DNA of 64,000 bases, from contig CANMIL010000002.1 in NCBI GenBank assembly GCA_947497895.1, positions 372,001 to 436,000 of the forward strand, given 5' to 3'. Below are positions 33,893 through 45,611 of this stretch, one piece after another (the stretch's first letter is position 1; the number at the start of each line of letters is the position of its first letter). The notes below the pieces were generated by a model that saw only the letters and a list, made by a program, of their open reading frames with translations, did not search any database and was not told the origin of the DNA. This stretch comes from an uncultured Tenacibaculum sp. (GTDB lineage Bacteria; Bacteroidota; Bacteroidia; Flavobacteriales; Flavobacteriaceae). Made by a program: the position numbers and the translations under genes.

Positions 33893-34501
33893 TTAATCAC
33901 CAAAAAAGAACCAGTTTAGGCCTTTTTTAATAGTGTTTTTAGTTTTTTCTTTTTGGTATTGTTCTTTTCTACTTTCTTCTCGAAATAGGTCTACAACAAA
34001 CTCGTTGTAAGTTTTACCTATTTCTTCTTTTAAATAAGCCTCAAAATAAAATTCACTTGCTTTTTCTCCTTTTAACTTTTCAATGTCAAGGAGTGTTGTA
34101 TAAAGAGGTTCAATTTTCTCTATAACACCATTTGGAACTGCTTTTCTTCTCGCAGTATATCCGCTAGGTTCACCATGCTCGTCTTTATCTATTGTAAAGT
34201 CGGTAATAACCCAATAGTATCTTCCTGTACGAGTTAAATTCTTAACAATAGCGTGAAAGTTTTCTCCTCGCTTTAAGGCGTCCCAAAGAGCTTTAAAAGC
34301 CACTTTTGGCATATCTGGGTGTCTGATAATATTATGCGGTTCACCAATTAGTTCAATTGCACTGTATTCACATACTTGTGTAAATATATCATTAGCGTAT
34401 AAAATAGTGCCGTAAAGGTCTGTTTTGCTAACAATAGTTTGGGTTTTGTCCCATTTTACTTCTTCATCTATGATCTGTCTCATCGTCTCAGGGGCTTGCA
34501 T
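33893..34501 (-). CDS. Stand-alone Aer-type PAS protein, copy 2
   Basis: A 202-residue soluble protein, the tandem paralogue of the preceding PAS gene. The PAS core has TDLYGTILYANDIF, GEPHNIIRHPDMPKVAFKALW, HAIVKNLTRTGRYYWVI and GYTARRKA. This copy keeps the Asp of RHPDMP as in FAD-binding Aer domains. The C-terminal part EKASEFYFEAYLKEE and final LNWFFFGD are shared with copy 1, so the tail is under selection too. No output domain is present, so a partner protein must be assumed if it signals. The two genes are separated by a terminator and a promoter box, which points to independent regulation. Confidence 0.85.
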   Translation of the reverse strand: MQAPETMRQIIDEEVKWDKTQTIVSKTDLYGTILYANDIFTQVCEYSAIELIGEPHNIIRHPDMPKVAFKALWDALKRGENFHAIVKNLTRTGRYYWVITDFTIDKDEHGEPSGYTARRKAVPNGVIEKIEPLYTTLLDIEKLKGEKASEFYFEAYLKEEIGKTYNEFVVDLFREESRKEQYQKEKTKNTIKKGLNWFFFGD

Positions 34502-34605
34502 ATTAATAAATTATTTAGGTTAATGATACAACAAAGTTCAGTGAAATAAACCTCATAAAATATGACTTTTATCAGGTTGTGAATTTTTTACTCCGCAACA
34601 AACCT

Positions 34606-34613
34606 TATATTTG
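34606..34613 (+). promoter_or_regulatory. Bacteroidota -7 box (TATATTTG) for maeB
   Basis: TATATTTG matches TAnnTTTG, 25 bases before the maeB ATG. Confidence 0.5.
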
Positions 34614-34637
34614 TAGGCTCATACAAACAACACTATC

Positions 34638-36920
34638 ATGAGCGAATCAAGGAAAAGACGAGAAGCTTTATTATACCATGCAAAACCAACTCCAGGAAAA
34701 ATTTCTGTGGTGCCTACTAAGAAGTATGCAACGCAACATGATTTGTCCTTGGCGTATTCCCCTGGTGTTGCAGAACCTTGTTTAGAAATAGCGAAGGACA
34801 AAAAAAATGTTTACAAGTATACTTCAAAAAGTAACTTAGTAGCGGTTATTTCTAATGGAACAGCTGTTTTAGGTTTAGGAGACATAGGGCCAGAGGCATC
34901 GAAGCCTGTTATGGAGGGGAAAGGATTACTCTTTAAAATTTTTGCAGATATTGATGTTTTTGATATTGAAGTAGACGCTACGGATGTTGACAAATTTGTT
35001 GAAACTGTAAAGGCAATTGCTCCAACTTTCGGAGGAATTAACTTAGAAGATATTAAAGCTCCTGAAGCCTTTGAAATTGAAAGAAGGTTAAAGGAAGAAT
35101 TAGATATTCCTGTGATGCATGATGATCAGCATGGAACAGCGATCATTTCTGCGGCGGCACTAAAAAATGCCTTAGAAATTAACGGGAAGGATATTTCAGA
35201 AATTCAAATCGTAGTAAATGGAGCTGGTGCAGCTGCCATTTCATGTACTCGTTTATATCTTGCTCTTGGAGCTAAGAGAGAAAACGTTGTAATGTGCGAT
35301 AGTAAAGGAGTTATAAGAAAAGATAGAGGTAATCTTACTTCACAAAAAGAAGAATTTGCAACCGATAAAGATGTAAATACTTTAGAGGAAGCAATGCATA
35401 ATGCCGATGTATTTATAGGTCTTTCTAAAGGAAATGTAGTATCTCCAGAGATGTTACTTTCAATGGCGAAAAACCCTATCGTTTTTGCAATGGCAAATCC
35501 TGAGCCAGAAATATCATACGATTTGGCTGTGCAAACAAGAGAAGACATTATCATGGCAACGGGAAGATCTGATAATCCAAATCAGGTGAATAACGTTTTA
35601 GGATTCCCATTCATTTTTAGAGGAGCTTTAGATGTTAGAGCAACCAAGATAAATGAGGAAATGAAAATGGCAGCAGTACAGGCTTTAGCTGACTTAGCTA
35701 AAAAATCGGTTCCAGAGCAGGTGAATATTGTATATGATGAAGTGAGTCTTTCTTTTGGAAAAGATTACATTATACCAAAGCCATTTGATCCAAGATTAAT
35801 TTATGAAATTCCACCAGCGATTGCCAAAGCAGCAATGGATTCAGGAGTAGCTCAAGAACCAATTACGGATTGGGAGAAATATAGAGAAGAGTTAATGGAT
35901 CGTTCTGGAACTGGAACGAAAGAAATTAGATTACTTCATAACCGTGCTAAAAAAGATCCTAAGAAAATTGTTTTCGCAGAAGCGGATCACTTAGATGTTT
36001 TAAAAGCAGCTCAAAGAGTTTACGAAGAGAAGATTGGATTTCCTATTTTATTAGGTAGAAAAGAGGTTATTTTAGAGTTAAAGGAAGAACTTGGTTTCGA
36101 TGGAGAAGTGCCAATTCTTGATCCAAAAACAGATGAAGAAGAAGGAACTAGAGATCGTTATGCAGAAATATTCTGGAAGTCTCGTCAGAGAAAAGGAGTT
36201 ACATTATTTGAGGCGAAAAAATTAATGCGTGAGCGTAATTATTTTGCAGCAATGATGGTGAATTCTGGAGAAGCAGACGCTTTAATAACTGGGTATTCTA
36301 GACCTTATCCTTCAGTAGTTCGTCCAATGTTAGAATTAATTGAGAAGGATAAAGGAGTAACAAGAGTCGCAGCAACTAACTTGATGTTGACAAAGCAAGG
36401 GCCTATGTTCTTGTCAGATACAACAATCAATGTAAACCCTACAGCTAAAGATTTGGCAAAAATTACTCAGTTAACTTCGGCCTTGGCAAAAATGTTTGGA
36501 ATGACTCCAAATATTGCGATGTTAGGATTTTCGAACTTTGGATCTACTAAATCTGAGAGTTCTGCCAAGATTAGAGAGGCTGTATCGTATATTCATAGAA
36601 ATCATCCGAATGTGGTGGTTGATGGTGAATTACAAGCCGATTTTGCTTTAAATCCAGAGTTACTAGCAAAAGAATTTCCATTTTCTAAGCTTAATGGTAA
36701 AAAAGTAAACGTTTTAATATTTCCTAATCTTGATTCTGCTAACATTACTTATAAGTTAATGAAGCAAATTCATGGGATTGAGTCTATTGGGCCAATTTTA
36801 TTAGGAATGAGTAAGCCAGTTCACATCTTGCAATTAGGAGCAAGTGTTGATGAAATGGTAAACATGGCTGCAGTAGCTGTAGTTGATGCTCAAAATAAGG
36901 CTATTATCAAAAAAGCATAG
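34638..36920 (+). CDS. maeB: NADP-dependent malic enzyme with phosphotransacetylase-like C-terminus
   Basis: A 760-residue cytoplasmic enzyme that decarboxylates malate to pyruvate with NADP reduction. The N-terminal half (to about 430) is the malic enzyme: SLAYSPGVAEPC, GNTxxx-type nucleotide fold with VVNGAGAAAISCTRL, and HDDQHGTAIISAAAL. The C-terminal half (about 430-760) is the PTA-like regulatory domain: IVFAEADHLDVLKAA, GYSRPYPSVVRPMLEL and VDGELQADFALNPE. This fused architecture is the MaeB type, in which the PTA domain is regulatory (acetyl-CoA) and not catalytic. A TATATTTG box precedes it. It supplies NADPH and pyruvate at the TCA node. Confidence 0.95.
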   Translation: MSESRKRREALLYHAKPTPGKISVVPTKKYATQHDLSLAYSPGVAEPCLEIAKDKKNVYKYTSKSNLVAVISNGTAVLGLGDIGPEASKPVMEGKGLLFKIFADIDVFDIEVDATDVDKFVETVKAIAPTFGGINLEDIKAPEAFEIERRLKEELDIPVMHDDQHGTAIISAAALKNALEINGKDISEIQIVVNGAGAAAISCTRLYLALGAKRENVVMCDSKGVIRKDRGNLTSQKEEFATDKDVNTLEEAMHNADVFIGLSKGNVVSPEMLLSMAKNPIVFAMANPEPEISYDLAVQTREDIIMATGRSDNPNQVNNVLGFPFIFRGALDVRATKINEEMKMAAVQALADLAKKSVPEQVNIVYDEVSLSFGKDYIIPKPFDPRLIYEIPPAIAKAAMDSGVAQEPITDWEKYREELMDRSGTGTKEIRLLHNRAKKDPKKIVFAEADHLDVLKAAQRVYEEKIGFPILLGRKEVILELKEELGFDGEVPILDPKTDEEEGTRDRYAEIFWKSRQRKGVTLFEAKKLMRERNYFAAMMVNSGEADALITGYSRPYPSVVRPMLELIEKDKGVTRVAATNLMLTKQGPMFLSDTTINVNPTAKDLAKITQLTSALAKMFGMTPNIAMLGFSNFGSTKSESSAKIREAVSYIHRNHPNVVVDGELQADFALNPELLAKEFPFSKLNGKKVNVLIFPNLDSANITYKLMKQIHGIESIGPILLGMSKPVHILQLGASVDEMVNMAAVAVVDAQNKAIIKKA

Positions 36921-36998
36921 TCTTTTTAAAACATTGAAAACGAGAATTTTTAAAAACAAATAATTTTTCTACTTTAGACAACGCGAAAAAAGAAATAG

Positions 36999-37580
36999 AT
37001 GATAACACAAATAAGGGGAAGACTTGTGGAAAAAAATCCAACGTACGTTGTGATTGATTGTAACGGTGTGGGATATTTACTTCATATTTCTCTGAACACG
37101 TATTCTTTGTTACCAAGTGATGAAAATATCGTGTTGTACACACATTTATCTATTAGAGAGGACGCACATACTTTATACGGTTTCATTAACAAAGTTGAAC
37201 GTGAAGTTTTTAAGTTGTTAGTATCTGTATCTGGTGTTGGTCCGAGCACGGCTAGAACAATGCTTTCTTCTATGACATCTGAAGAAATTCAACAAGCAAT
37301 AGCTTCTGAAAACGTAAAATTGATTCAATCAGTAAAAGGGATTGGAGCAAAGACGGCTCAGAGACTAATTGTTGATTTAAAGGATAAAATACTAAAAACG
37401 TTCGATTTAGAAGAAGTTTCTGTTGTTCAGAACAATACAAACAAGGAAGAAGCGTTATCTGCTTTAGAGGTCTTAGGTTTTGTTCGGAAACAAGCCGAAA
37501 AGGTTGTCAATAATATATTAAAGGGAATGCCTGATGCATCAGTAGAACAGCTCATTAAGCAGGCATTAAAAAACTTATAG
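36999..37580 (+). CDS. ruvA: Holliday junction DNA helicase subunit RuvA
   Basis: A 193-residue RuvA, which binds Holliday junctions as a tetramer and loads RuvB for branch migration. Domain I begins MITQIRGRLVEKNPTYVVID. Domain II has the helix-hairpin-helix pair (VSGVGPSTARTMLSS and VKGIGAKTAQRLIVDLKDK), and domain III is the C-terminal RuvB-contact region (EEALSALEVLGFVRKQAEKVV). Length is typical. It is followed by sprA after 20 bases; this ruvA-sprA-gcvH order is one I recall from other Flavobacteriia. Upstream is a partial -7 box TACTTTAG. Confidence 0.95.
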   Translation: MITQIRGRLVEKNPTYVVIDCNGVGYLLHISLNTYSLLPSDENIVLYTHLSIREDAHTLYGFINKVEREVFKLLVSVSGVGPSTARTMLSSMTSEEIQQAIASENVKLIQSVKGIGAKTAQRLIVDLKDKILKTFDLEEVSVVQNNTNKEEALSALEVLGFVRKQAEKVVNNILKGMPDASVEQLIKQALKNL

Positions 37581-37600
37581 AAAAGTTGAAAAATACATTT

Positions 37601-40600
37601 ATGAATAAATTATTTACAGCACTTACTTTATTGGTAAGTGTTGTTTCGTTTTCACAAAGTGTTGGCAGTAGGGTATTAAAGGATACAGTAATACCGCTTA
37701 AATACAATTTTAAACATAACCAAACAGGAAAGCTTTTCTTAAACAATCCTTCAGAGTTTCAGGTTACTTTTGATAAAGCTTTGAACAAATTTGTTCTTGT
37801 TGAAAAGATAGGAGACTATTTGATTGGTACTCCAATTTTTTTGACGCCAAAAGAGTATGAAAAATACCGCCTTAAAAAAGACATAAAGACCTACTTCAAA
37901 GAAAAAATTGATGCAGCTGATACCAGAAAGAAAGGTAAAAAAGATGCAAGAAAAAATTTACTTCCAAAATATTACGTAAACTCAAAGTTTTTTGAATCTG
38001 TTTTTGGAGGAAACACTGTAGAAGTAATCCCTAGAGGTCAGGTTAATATAAAATTAGGAGGAGTTTATCAGAATAATGAAAACCCTCAAATCTCTATTGA
38101 CCAACAAAGTAGTTTTACATTTGATTTCGATCAACAAATTAGTGCGAGTTTACAGGCCAAAGTAGGTAAGCGTTTAAAGGTTACTGCGAATTATGATACC
38201 CAATCGACATTTAATTTCCAGAACTTAATAAAACTTGAATATACACCTACTGAAGATGATATTATCCAAGGAATTGATGCGGGTAATATTAACATGCCTA
38301 TTAAGAACTCCTTAATTAATGGAGCTCAAGCACTATTTGGAGTAAAAACAGAGCTGCAATTTGGAAAGACAAGAGTAACAGCCGCATTTTCACAACAAAA
38401 CTCACAATCACGTACGGTAGTTGCGGAGGGTGGAGCTACTATTGAAGATTTTGAATTAAGAGCTTCAGATTATGATAATGATCGTCACTTCTTCCTTTCT
38501 CAATATTTTAGAGAGAATTATAAAAAAGCGCTTACACAATATCCTTTAATAAATAGTCCAATCAATATTACAAGAATTGAAGTTTGGGTTACAAACAGAA
38601 CACAGAGTGTAAATGACTTCAGAAGTATTGTAGCGATTGCCGATTTAGGAGAATCCAATACAACACCAGCTTCTAATAATTTAGTCAACAATACCGTAGT
38701 TGATCCAGCGATCGTACCTGTTCAGGCAAATGGAGTGAATATTCCTTATAATGGAGTTAATAAATTAGATCAATTGTTAACTGACGGTGGCCCGATTAGA
38801 GATGTTGCTACTATGCAAAGCGCTTTTGCAGGTCAAGGGATTACAGGTGTGGCTCAAGGAAGGGATTTCTCATATTTACAAAATGCAAGAAAATTACAAC
38901 CAAGTGAATACCGTTTACATCCTCAATTAGGTTTTATCTCTTTAAATAGAAGGTTAAATGATGGTGAAGTATTGGCTGTAGCCTATGAATATACTGTTGT
39001 TGGAGCTTCATCAAATGAAGCGGTTTTTAAAGTTGGAGAATTTTCGAATGACGGAATTATTGCTCCTGCCAATTTAGTAGTAAAGTTATTAAGAAGTGAA
39101 ATTTTAACAACTATTAGACCAGGCGTTATTCCAGCGGAGCCATTTCCAACTTGGAGATTAATGATGAAGAATGTTTATGCTCTTGGTGCATATCCATTAA
39201 GACAAGAAGGCTTTCGTTTTGATTTATTGTATAGAGATGATCAAACGGGAACTTTACAAAACACTTTACAAAATGCAACCTCCTCCGATATTGGGAATTT
39301 ACCATTAATGCAAATTTTCCATATTGACCGTTTAGATCAGAGTCAGTATCAAGTTGCAGGAGGGGATGGTTATTTTGATTTTGTAGAAGGTGCTACGGTA
39401 AATTCTGAAAAAGGATATATTATTTTCCCAGATCCAGAGCCTTTTGGGTTGGATTCATATCTTGATAATAGGTTAGTTGGAGCAGATAAGTCGAGGTATT
39501 TGTTTGACGAATTATATTTAACTACGAAAATCCAAGCGAAAAACGAATACCAGAATAAAGACAAATTCTTCTTAAAAGGATATTATAAATCAGAAACCAG
39601 TAGAGGAATTTCTTTAGGAGCTTTCAATATTCCGAGAGGTTCAGTAAAAGTTACTGCAGGAGGTAGAGTTCTTGTGGAAGGAATCGATTATGTGGTAGAT
39701 TACCAATTAGGAAGAGTGCAGATTTTGGATCCAGGACTGGAAGCTTCTGGGGTACCAATTAATGCAACAGTAGAAAATAATACATTTTTTAATCAACAAA
39801 GAAAAACCTTTATTGGTGTTGATGTTGAGCATCAATTCTCAGAGGATTTTATTTTAGGAGCAACCTTCTTAAATGTTAGCGAGCGCCCGATTACCCCTAA
39901 GGTAAACTTTGGAGGTGAACCGATTGATAATGTAATGTTAGGGATGAATTTGGATTATTCTTCTGAAGTTCCCTACCTAACAAAACTAGCGAATAAATTA
40001 CCGTTTGTTGAAACGGATGTTCCTTCGAAGGTTTCGGTTAGAGCCGATATGGCTTATTTATTACCCGGATCTCCAAGTGGTATCGATGTAAACGGAACAG
40101 CTACTTCATATTTAGATGACTTTGAAGCGTCTCAAATACCAATTAATTTAAATTCTCCACAACAGTGGTTCTTGGCGAGTACACCAGAATCGCAAGGGTT
40201 TGAAGCTGATGGTAGTGCAAATAATAACTTATCTTATAACGACCACAGAGCAAAACTGGCGTGGTATAATATTGACCAATTATTTTATGGAACAGTAAAT
40301 AGACCAGGAAATATTGATGAAGTTGAGCTTTCCAGAGATGAGGTTCGTCAGATTCGATTCGAAGAACTTTTTGATCTTGATCTAGATATCACACAACAGA
40401 ATTTAGTAAGAACATTAGATTTAGCATATTACCCTTCAGAAAGAGGGCCATATAACTTTAACGATAATGCAGCCGAGGTAAGTATTGATTCTGAAACTAA
40501 TGATATTCGATTAACGCAACCAGAAGGAAACTGGGGTGGAATTATGCGTTCTTTAACAACGAATAATTTCGAACAAGCCAACGTTGAGTATATTCAGTTT

Positions 40601-43600
40601 TGGTTAATGGATCCTTATGAAAATTATTCTTTAACTTCAGCAGAGGGAGTTCCAGCAGGAATAAATCCAGCTTTACCAGTTAACCAAGTAGGTAAACTCT
40701 TAATCAACTTGGGTAGTATCTCAGAAGATATACTTCGTGATGGGAGTAAGCAATATGAAAATGGATTGCCAGAAGATGGTATTAAAACGGTTGGAAGCAA
40801 TGTAAGAGAATCTGCTTGGGGATTCACTCCAATTAATCCTTCAATTTTATATGCCTTTGCTGCTGATGCCGACGCAAGAGTTAATCAAGATGTTGGTTTA
40901 GATGGATTAAATGATGGTGAAGAAAAAGCAAGGTTTAATGTACCTGTAGCGGGAAGAAACTATAATCAGTTTCCTGATCCAGCAGGGGATAACTTCCAGT
41001 TTTTTAGAGGGAGTGAACTAGATAATGCGAACGCTTCTATTTTATCACGTTATAAAAGGTATAACAACCCACAAGGAAATTCACCAACACCAGAGCAATC
41101 TCCTGAGACTTATCCTGTATCTTCAACTACGTATCCTGATACTGAGGATATCAACAGAGATCAAACCATGGATGCTGTAAGTAGTTATTTTGAATATGAA
41201 GTATCACTTGATAAAACTGAACTCAATAGAGGAGTTGGATTTAATCATATTGTTGATATTAAAGATACTCAAGTTACACGTCCTAACGGTGAGGTGAAAA
41301 CGAGTAGATGGTATCAGTTTAGAATTCCAGTGAGATCGGGTACTCCGATTAATGGGATTTCCGATTTTAACAGTATCCGTTTCGTAAGAATGTTTTTAAC
41401 TCAGTTTAAAATGCCAGTTGTGTTGCGTTTTGGAGAGCTAGAATTAGTAAGAAGTGATTGGCGAAGATATGTTCAAACGGTTCCAGATGACCAATTAAAT
41501 AATTTTGAGATTGGAGTTGTTAATATAGAGCAAAACGGAGATAGATATGCATTGCCTCCAGGTATTCAAAGAGAATTACTCCAAGGAACGAATAGAATTC
41601 AAAGACAAAATGAGCAGTCGGTTACCTTAAAAGTAACGGATTTACCAGCGGATTCAATACGTACAATCTATAAGAATATTAGTATCGATATGCGTCGTTA
41701 CAAGAACATGCGTATGTTCTTACATGCTGAAGATCCTGAAAGAAATGCAAGTCAAGGTCAGGCTGCAGGTGCTGTAGCTATTATTCGATTAGGTACCGAT
41801 TTGAACGAAAATTATTACGAAATAGAAAAACCTTTAGTGTATTCAGCTGTAGGAGGAAGTCCTGTGTCAGATCAGGTTTGGCCAGTTGAGAACGATTTGG
41901 ATGTTATCCTTGAAGATTTATCGGGACTCAAATTACAAAGACCTGTAGGCGCAATAGTTTCTGACCTATTTTCTGGAGTCAGTTCCAACGGACTCAAAAT
42001 ATCTGTAAAAGGTAACCCAACATTAGCGCAGGTTCGAACCGTGAGTTTGGGAGTAAAAAATACATCTCCTAACCCGAAGTCAATTGAGGTTTGGTATAAT
42101 GAATTAAGAGCTGTTGGATTTGATAATAAAGGCGGATGGGCAGCTGTTTTAAATGCAGATGCTAACCTAGCAGATGTAATGAACCTTTCTCTTGGAGGAA
42201 GAATGTCAACAGTTGGATTTGGTAATGTAGAAGATAGAGTACAGCAAAGAAGTATTGAAGAAGTAAAGCAATATAATGTTGCAACAAATGTTCAATTGGG
42301 TAAAATGATGCCTAAGAAATGGAACATGCAAATTCCAATGAGTTATAGTTATGGTGAAGAATTTAGAGATCCAAAATACGATCCTCAATTTCAAGATGTA
42401 ACTATTGAACAAGCTCGTGATGCTGCTGAAAACTCAAATAGTGAGCAAGCAAAACAGAACATAGCCAATGCTCAAGACTATACACGTAGAAAGAGTATTA
42501 GCTTTATTAATGTAAAAAAGAATAGAAATCCTGACAGTAAGAAAAAACAGAAATTCTATGACGTAGAAAACTTCTCGGTATCTTATTCTTTCAATGAAGA
42601 GTTTCATAAGGATTATAATATTGAAAAATATGTCAATCAGAATGTGATGGCAGGGGCAAGTTATAATTTTAATTTCAAGCCGTTTGTTATAGAACCGTTC
42701 AAAAAGACGAAGTTTTTAAGTAGTAAATATTTAAAGTTTATTAAAGATTTTAACTTAAATCCTGTACCAAAAACGATTGCTGTAAATTCAAGGATTAATA
42801 GAAATTTTAGTTCTCAGAAATCAAGAAATCTAATTGAAGGATTATCTCCTCAACCGGAGTTAAAGCAACGTAATTTTGTGTTTGATTGGGATTATACCAT
42901 TGGATTCGATTTAACAAAGTCATTACAATTAAACTTTAATGCGACTAATAGTTTTATCTATGATAGTTTTGGTAGAGAGGAAGATTTGGAAATTTATGAC
43001 AAGTTTTTCAATATTGGTAGACCAAATTCGTACCATCAAAAATTAAATGGAACCTATAAAATTCCAATTAATAAAATTCCTTACTTAGGATTCTTATCTG
43101 CTGACTATGCATATACTGCGGATTTTGATTGGCAAGCAGCATCTCAAAGTCCAATTTTTAATGAAACTGGAGAGTTAGTTGGGAATGTAAGAGACAAGGT
43201 TGGTAATATGATTCAAAATGCGAATACGCATAATATCAATGCGAATATCGACTTTGGACGTTTTTATAAAACCTTAAAATTAGATAAACTACTGGTTAAA
43301 AAAGGTAAAAAAGGACCTGTTAAGAAAGGATCATTAAAATTAGGAGCAGACCAGAAAACTGAAGGGAAACTTAAGTTAAAGAAAAATGCAAGCTTTGGGC
43401 AAAAGGCTCTAAAAGGTTTGTATGATGTGTTAACCTCAGTAAAAAGAGCGAAAATCAGTTACAGTCAAAATAACGGAACATTACTTCAAGGGTATATCCC
43501 GTCAGTTGGGTTCTTAGGAAGAAATAACTATGGAGGCGGTTTAGCACCAACATTTGGTTTTGTTTTTGGAAGTCAAACGGATATTTTAAGAAATGCTATT

Positions 43601-44788
43601 GATAATGGATGGTTAGTGACTAGAGATCCTAATGATGCCGATGATATTTATTATAACAAGAACTATGGTAAAAACAGTAATAAGAAATTAGATTATACCG
43701 TTTCTGTAAAACCTTTTAAGAGTCTAACTATCGATTTAAGAGGAAATAGAATACAAACGAGTCGTTTAACGCAACAATTAGATGTTATTAAAACAGGAGT
43801 TAATGCGAACGGCGAAGATATTTTTGAACAGAATAGTACCATTAGAGCGTTTGAAACTGGAGATTTCAGTATTAGTCATTTTATGTTATCTACTATGTTC
43901 ACTGATGGAGAAACCTTATATCAAAACTTTAGAGATTACAGGTCGACCATAGCAAACAGATTATATGATGAAACAGGTTTCACTAGACCTACAAATCCAG
44001 ATGATCCTGCGTTCAAAGAAAACGGTCAACAAGCAATGCTTCCTGCATTCTTAGCGGCGTATTCAGGACAAGATCCTAATTCTGTAAGTACAAGTCCGTT
44101 CAAGAACATACCAATTCCTAACTGGACATTACGTTATAATGGGCTAATGAAGTACAAATGGTTTAAGAAAAATTTCTCTTCATTTACATTGACACATGGA
44201 TATAAATCGTCGTATACAATTGGTAATTATACGAACAATTTACAATATGAAGAAGGTGTTGCAAATACCTCTGGAAACTTCCAGCCTGATTTGCTAATTT
44301 CCTCAGTAACACTTATTGACGAGTTTTCTCCATTAATAAAAGTTGATTTCAGAATGAAAAATTCTCTATCGTTTAAGGGAGAAATTAGAAGAGATAGAAG
44401 TTTGACTTTGAATTTCAATAACAATACGATTACTGATATAAATGGAACAGAATATGTATTTGGATTTGGATATAAGATAAGAGATGTTAAATTTGTAACG
44501 CGATTTACAGGGAAAAAAGAAACCTTGAAAGGCGATATTAATTTAAGAGCTGATATTTCGTTAAGAGATAACCTTACATTAATTCGAAGTGTTGATGAAA
44601 GTAACAATCAGGTTACTGGTGGAGAAAGACTGTTTGGAATAAAGTTTTTGGCTGACTATAATTTAAGCAAAAACTTAACAGCGTCATTCTATTATAATCA
44701 TCAAACATTTAATTACGCCATTTCAACAACATTCCCTAGACAAGCAATTAATGCGGGAATAAATCTTGTATATAATTTAGGAAATTAA
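37601..44788 (+). CDS. sprA: SprA, outer-membrane translocon of the type IX secretion/gliding system
   Basis: A 2395-residue giant protein from the ATG at 37601, giving a signal peptide [19 protein letters not shown]; a TTG at 37586 would add five residues. SprA (Sov in Porphyromonas) is the very large outer-membrane barrel through which type IX cargo leaves the cell, and it is required for gliding. Supporting features are the length, the early [22 protein letters not shown] segment characteristic of SprA, repeated [17 protein letters not shown] barrel strands, and the C-terminal aromatic strands ending INLVYNLGN. No other gld/spr/por genes are in the window. Lies between ruvA and gcvH in the same direction. 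Confidence 0.95.
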   Translation: MNKLFTALTLLVSVVSFSQSVGSRVLKDTVIPLKYNFKHNQTGKLFLNNPSEFQVTFDKALNKFVLVEKIGDYLIGTPIFLTPKEYEKYRLKKDIKTYFKEKIDAADTRKKGKKDARKNLLPKYYVNSKFFESVFGGNTVEVIPRGQVNIKLGGVYQNNENPQISIDQQSSFTFDFDQQISASLQAKVGKRLKVTANYDTQSTFNFQNLIKLEYTPTEDDIIQGIDAGNINMPIKNSLINGAQALFGVKTELQFGKTRVTAAFSQQNSQSRTVVAEGGATIEDFELRASDYDNDRHFFLSQYFRENYKKALTQYPLINSPINITRIEVWVTNRTQSVNDFRSIVAIADLGESNTTPASNNLVNNTVVDPAIVPVQANGVNIPYNGVNKLDQLLTDGGPIRDVATMQSAFAGQGITGVAQGRDFSYLQNARKLQPSEYRLHPQLGFISLNRRLNDGEVLAVAYEYTVVGASSNEAVFKVGEFSNDGIIAPANLVVKLLRSEILTTIRPGVIPAEPFPTWRLMMKNVYALGAYPLRQEGFRFDLLYRDDQTGTLQNTLQNATSSDIGNLPLMQIFHIDRLDQSQYQVAGGDGYFDFVEGATVNSEKGYIIFPDPEPFGLDSYLDNRLVGADKSRYLFDELYLTTKIQAKNEYQNKDKFFLKGYYKSETSRGISLGAFNIPRGSVKVTAGGRVLVEGIDYVVDYQLGRVQILDPGLEASGVPINATVENNTFFNQQRKTFIGVDVEHQFSEDFILGATFLNVSERPITPKVNFGGEPIDNVMLGMNLDYSSEVPYLTKLANKLPFVETDVPSKVSVRADMAYLLPGSPSGIDVNGTATSYLDDFEASQIPINLNSPQQWFLASTPESQGFEADGSANNNLSYNDHRAKLAWYNIDQLFYGTVNRPGNIDEVELSRDEVRQIRFEELFDLDLDITQQNLVRTLDLAYYPSERGPYNFNDNAAEVSIDSETNDIRLTQPEGNWGGIMRSLTTNNFEQANVEYIQFWLMDPYENYSLTSAEGVPAGINPALPVNQVGKLLINLGSISEDILRDGSKQYENGLPEDGIKTVGSNVRESAWGFTPINPSILYAFAADADARVNQDVGLDGLNDGEEKARFNVPVAGRNYNQFPDPAGDNFQFFRGSELDNANASILSRYKRYNNPQGNSPTPEQSPETYPVSSTTYPDTEDINRDQTMDAVSSYFEYEVSLDKTELNRGVGFNHIVDIKDTQVTRPNGEVKTSRWYQFRIPVRSGTPINGISDFNSIRFVRMFLTQFKMPVVLRFGELELVRSDWRRYVQTVPDDQLNNFEIGVVNIEQNGDRYALPPGIQRELLQGTNRIQRQNEQSVTLKVTDLPADSIRTIYKNISIDMRRYKNMRMFLHAEDPERNASQGQAAGAVAIIRLGTDLNENYYEIEKPLVYSAVGGSPVSDQVWPVENDLDVILEDLSGLKLQRPVGAIVSDLFSGVSSNGLKISVKGNPTLAQVRTVSLGVKNTSPNPKSIEVWYNELRAVGFDNKGGWAAVLNADANLADVMNLSLGGRMSTVGFGNVEDRVQQRSIEEVKQYNVATNVQLGKMMPKKWNMQIPMSYSYGEEFRDPKYDPQFQDVTIEQARDAAENSNSEQAKQNIANAQDYTRRKSISFINVKKNRNPDSKKKQKFYDVENFSVSYSFNEEFHKDYNIEKYVNQNVMAGASYNFNFKPFVIEPFKKTKFLSSKYLKFIKDFNLNPVPKTIAVNSRINRNFSSQKSRNLIEGLSPQPELKQRNFVFDWDYTIGFDLTKSLQLNFNATNSFIYDSFGREEDLEIYDKFFNIGRPNSYHQKLNGTYKIPINKIPYLGFLSADYAYTADFDWQAASQSPIFNETGELVGNVRDKVGNMIQNANTHNINANIDFGRFYKTLKLDKLLVKKGKKGPVKKGSLKLGADQKTEGKLKLKKNASFGQKALKGLYDVLTSVKRAKISYSQNNGTLLQGYIPSVGFLGRNNYGGGLAPTFGFVFGSQTDILRNAIDNGWLVTRDPNDADDIYYNKNYGKNSNKKLDYTVSVKPFKSLTIDLRGNRIQTSRLTQQLDVIKTGVNANGEDIFEQNSTIRAFETGDFSISHFMLSTMFTDGETLYQNFRDYRSTIANRLYDETGFTRPTNPDDPAFKENGQQAMLPAFLAAYSGQDPNSVSTSPFKNIPIPNWTLRYNGLMKYKWFKKNFSSFTLTHGYKSSYTIGNYTNNLQYEEGVANTSGNFQPDLLISSVTLIDEFSPLIKVDFRMKNSLSFKGEIRRDRSLTLNFNNNTITDINGTEYVFGFGYKIRDVKFVTRFTGKKETLKGDINLRADISLRDNLTLIRSVDESNNQVTGGERLFGIKFLADYNLSKNLTASFYYNHQTFNYAISTTFPRQAINAGINLVYNLGN

Positions 44789-44820
44789 AAAACAAATCAA
44801 GAATAAAAACAAACAACACA

Positions 44821-45201
44821 ATGAACATTCCATCAGAATTAAAATATACGAAGGACCACGAGTGGGTAAAAATTGAAGGAGATATTGCTACAATCGGAAT
44901 TACTGATTTTGCTCAAGGAGAGTTAGGTGATATCGTTTATGTAGATGTAGATACGTTAGATGACACTGTTGAAATAGAGGAAGTTTTCGGTTCTGTTGAA
45001 GCAGTTAAAACTGTATCAGACTTATTTATGCCTTTAACAGGTGAAGTAGTTGAGTTTAATGAAGGTTTAGAAGATGAACCAGAATTAGTAAACTCTGATC
45101 CATATGGTAAAGGATGGATGATTAAAGTGAAGATTTCTGATGCTTCTCAAATTGATAGCTTATTAAGCGATGAAGCTTATAAAGAGCTTGTTCAATCATA
45201 A
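44821..45201 (+). CDS. gcvH: Glycine cleavage system H protein
   Basis: A 126-residue lipoyl carrier protein of the glycine cleavage complex. It shuttles the aminomethyl group between the P, T and L proteins in the cytoplasm. The lipoylated Lys63 is in [13 protein letters not shown], and the family start [16 protein letters not shown] is intact. The C-terminus has the conserved [10 protein letters not shown]. It starts 32 bases after sprA and its last 32 bases are also the start of the VanZ-like gene in another frame. The partner genes gcvP and gcvT are not in this window. Confidence 0.96.
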   Translation: MNIPSELKYTKDHEWVKIEGDIATIGITDFAQGELGDIVYVDVDTLDDTVEIEEVFGSVEAVKTVSDLFMPLTGEVVEFNEGLEDEPELVNSDPYGKGWMIKVKISDASQIDSLLSDEAYKELVQS

Positions 45202-45547
45202 AAAATTTAACCTTGCAATAGCGATACTTACTACAATTAGTATCGCTATTCTTTGTTTAATAAAACTTGACAGCCCGCCAGTTAATGTTAAACATATTGA
45301 TAAGCTTGAACACATTACGGCTTATTTTTTTCTAACATTTTTTTGGTTGTTAGCTTTTCGAAAAAAGTCAGCTACTCTGCTAATCTTATTATTATGTGCG
45401 TTTTACGGCATAATTATTGAGGCTTTACAAGCAACGTTAACAACTTATAGGAGCGGTGACTATTACGATATTATAGCCAATGTAATAGGAGTATTTTTGG
45501 CTTTTACAGTGTTTCGAGTGTTTTTTTATAAAAAAGACACTTTTTAG
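45170..45547 (+). CDS. VanZ-like membrane protein
   Basis: A 125-residue membrane protein with about four helices ([71 protein letters not shown]). The pattern [14 protein letters not shown] and [11 protein letters not shown] is that of the VanZ-like family. VanZ confers low-level teicoplanin resistance in enterococci; in Bacteroidota its role is unknown. It begins inside gcvH with a 32-base overlap in a different frame, an unusually long overlap that suggests strict coupling. A later start is possible but none gives a better N-terminus. Confidence 0.8.
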   Translation: MKLIKSLFNHKKFNLAIAILTTISIAILCLIKLDSPPVNVKHIDKLEHITAYFFLTFFWLLAFRKKSATLLILLLCAFYGIIIEALQATLTTYRSGDYYDIIANVIGVFLAFTVFRVFFYKKDTF

Positions 45548-45611
45548 AAAAAATAGCTTGTAAAAGTTGAAATAAATTAATTAAATTAGCGAACTATTAA
45601 AAACATAAAGG

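Noticed and set aside
44227..44607. 126-codon minus-strand open frame at the end of sprA
   Set aside because: Shadow of a conserved barrel region of sprA. No start signal or recognisable protein features.
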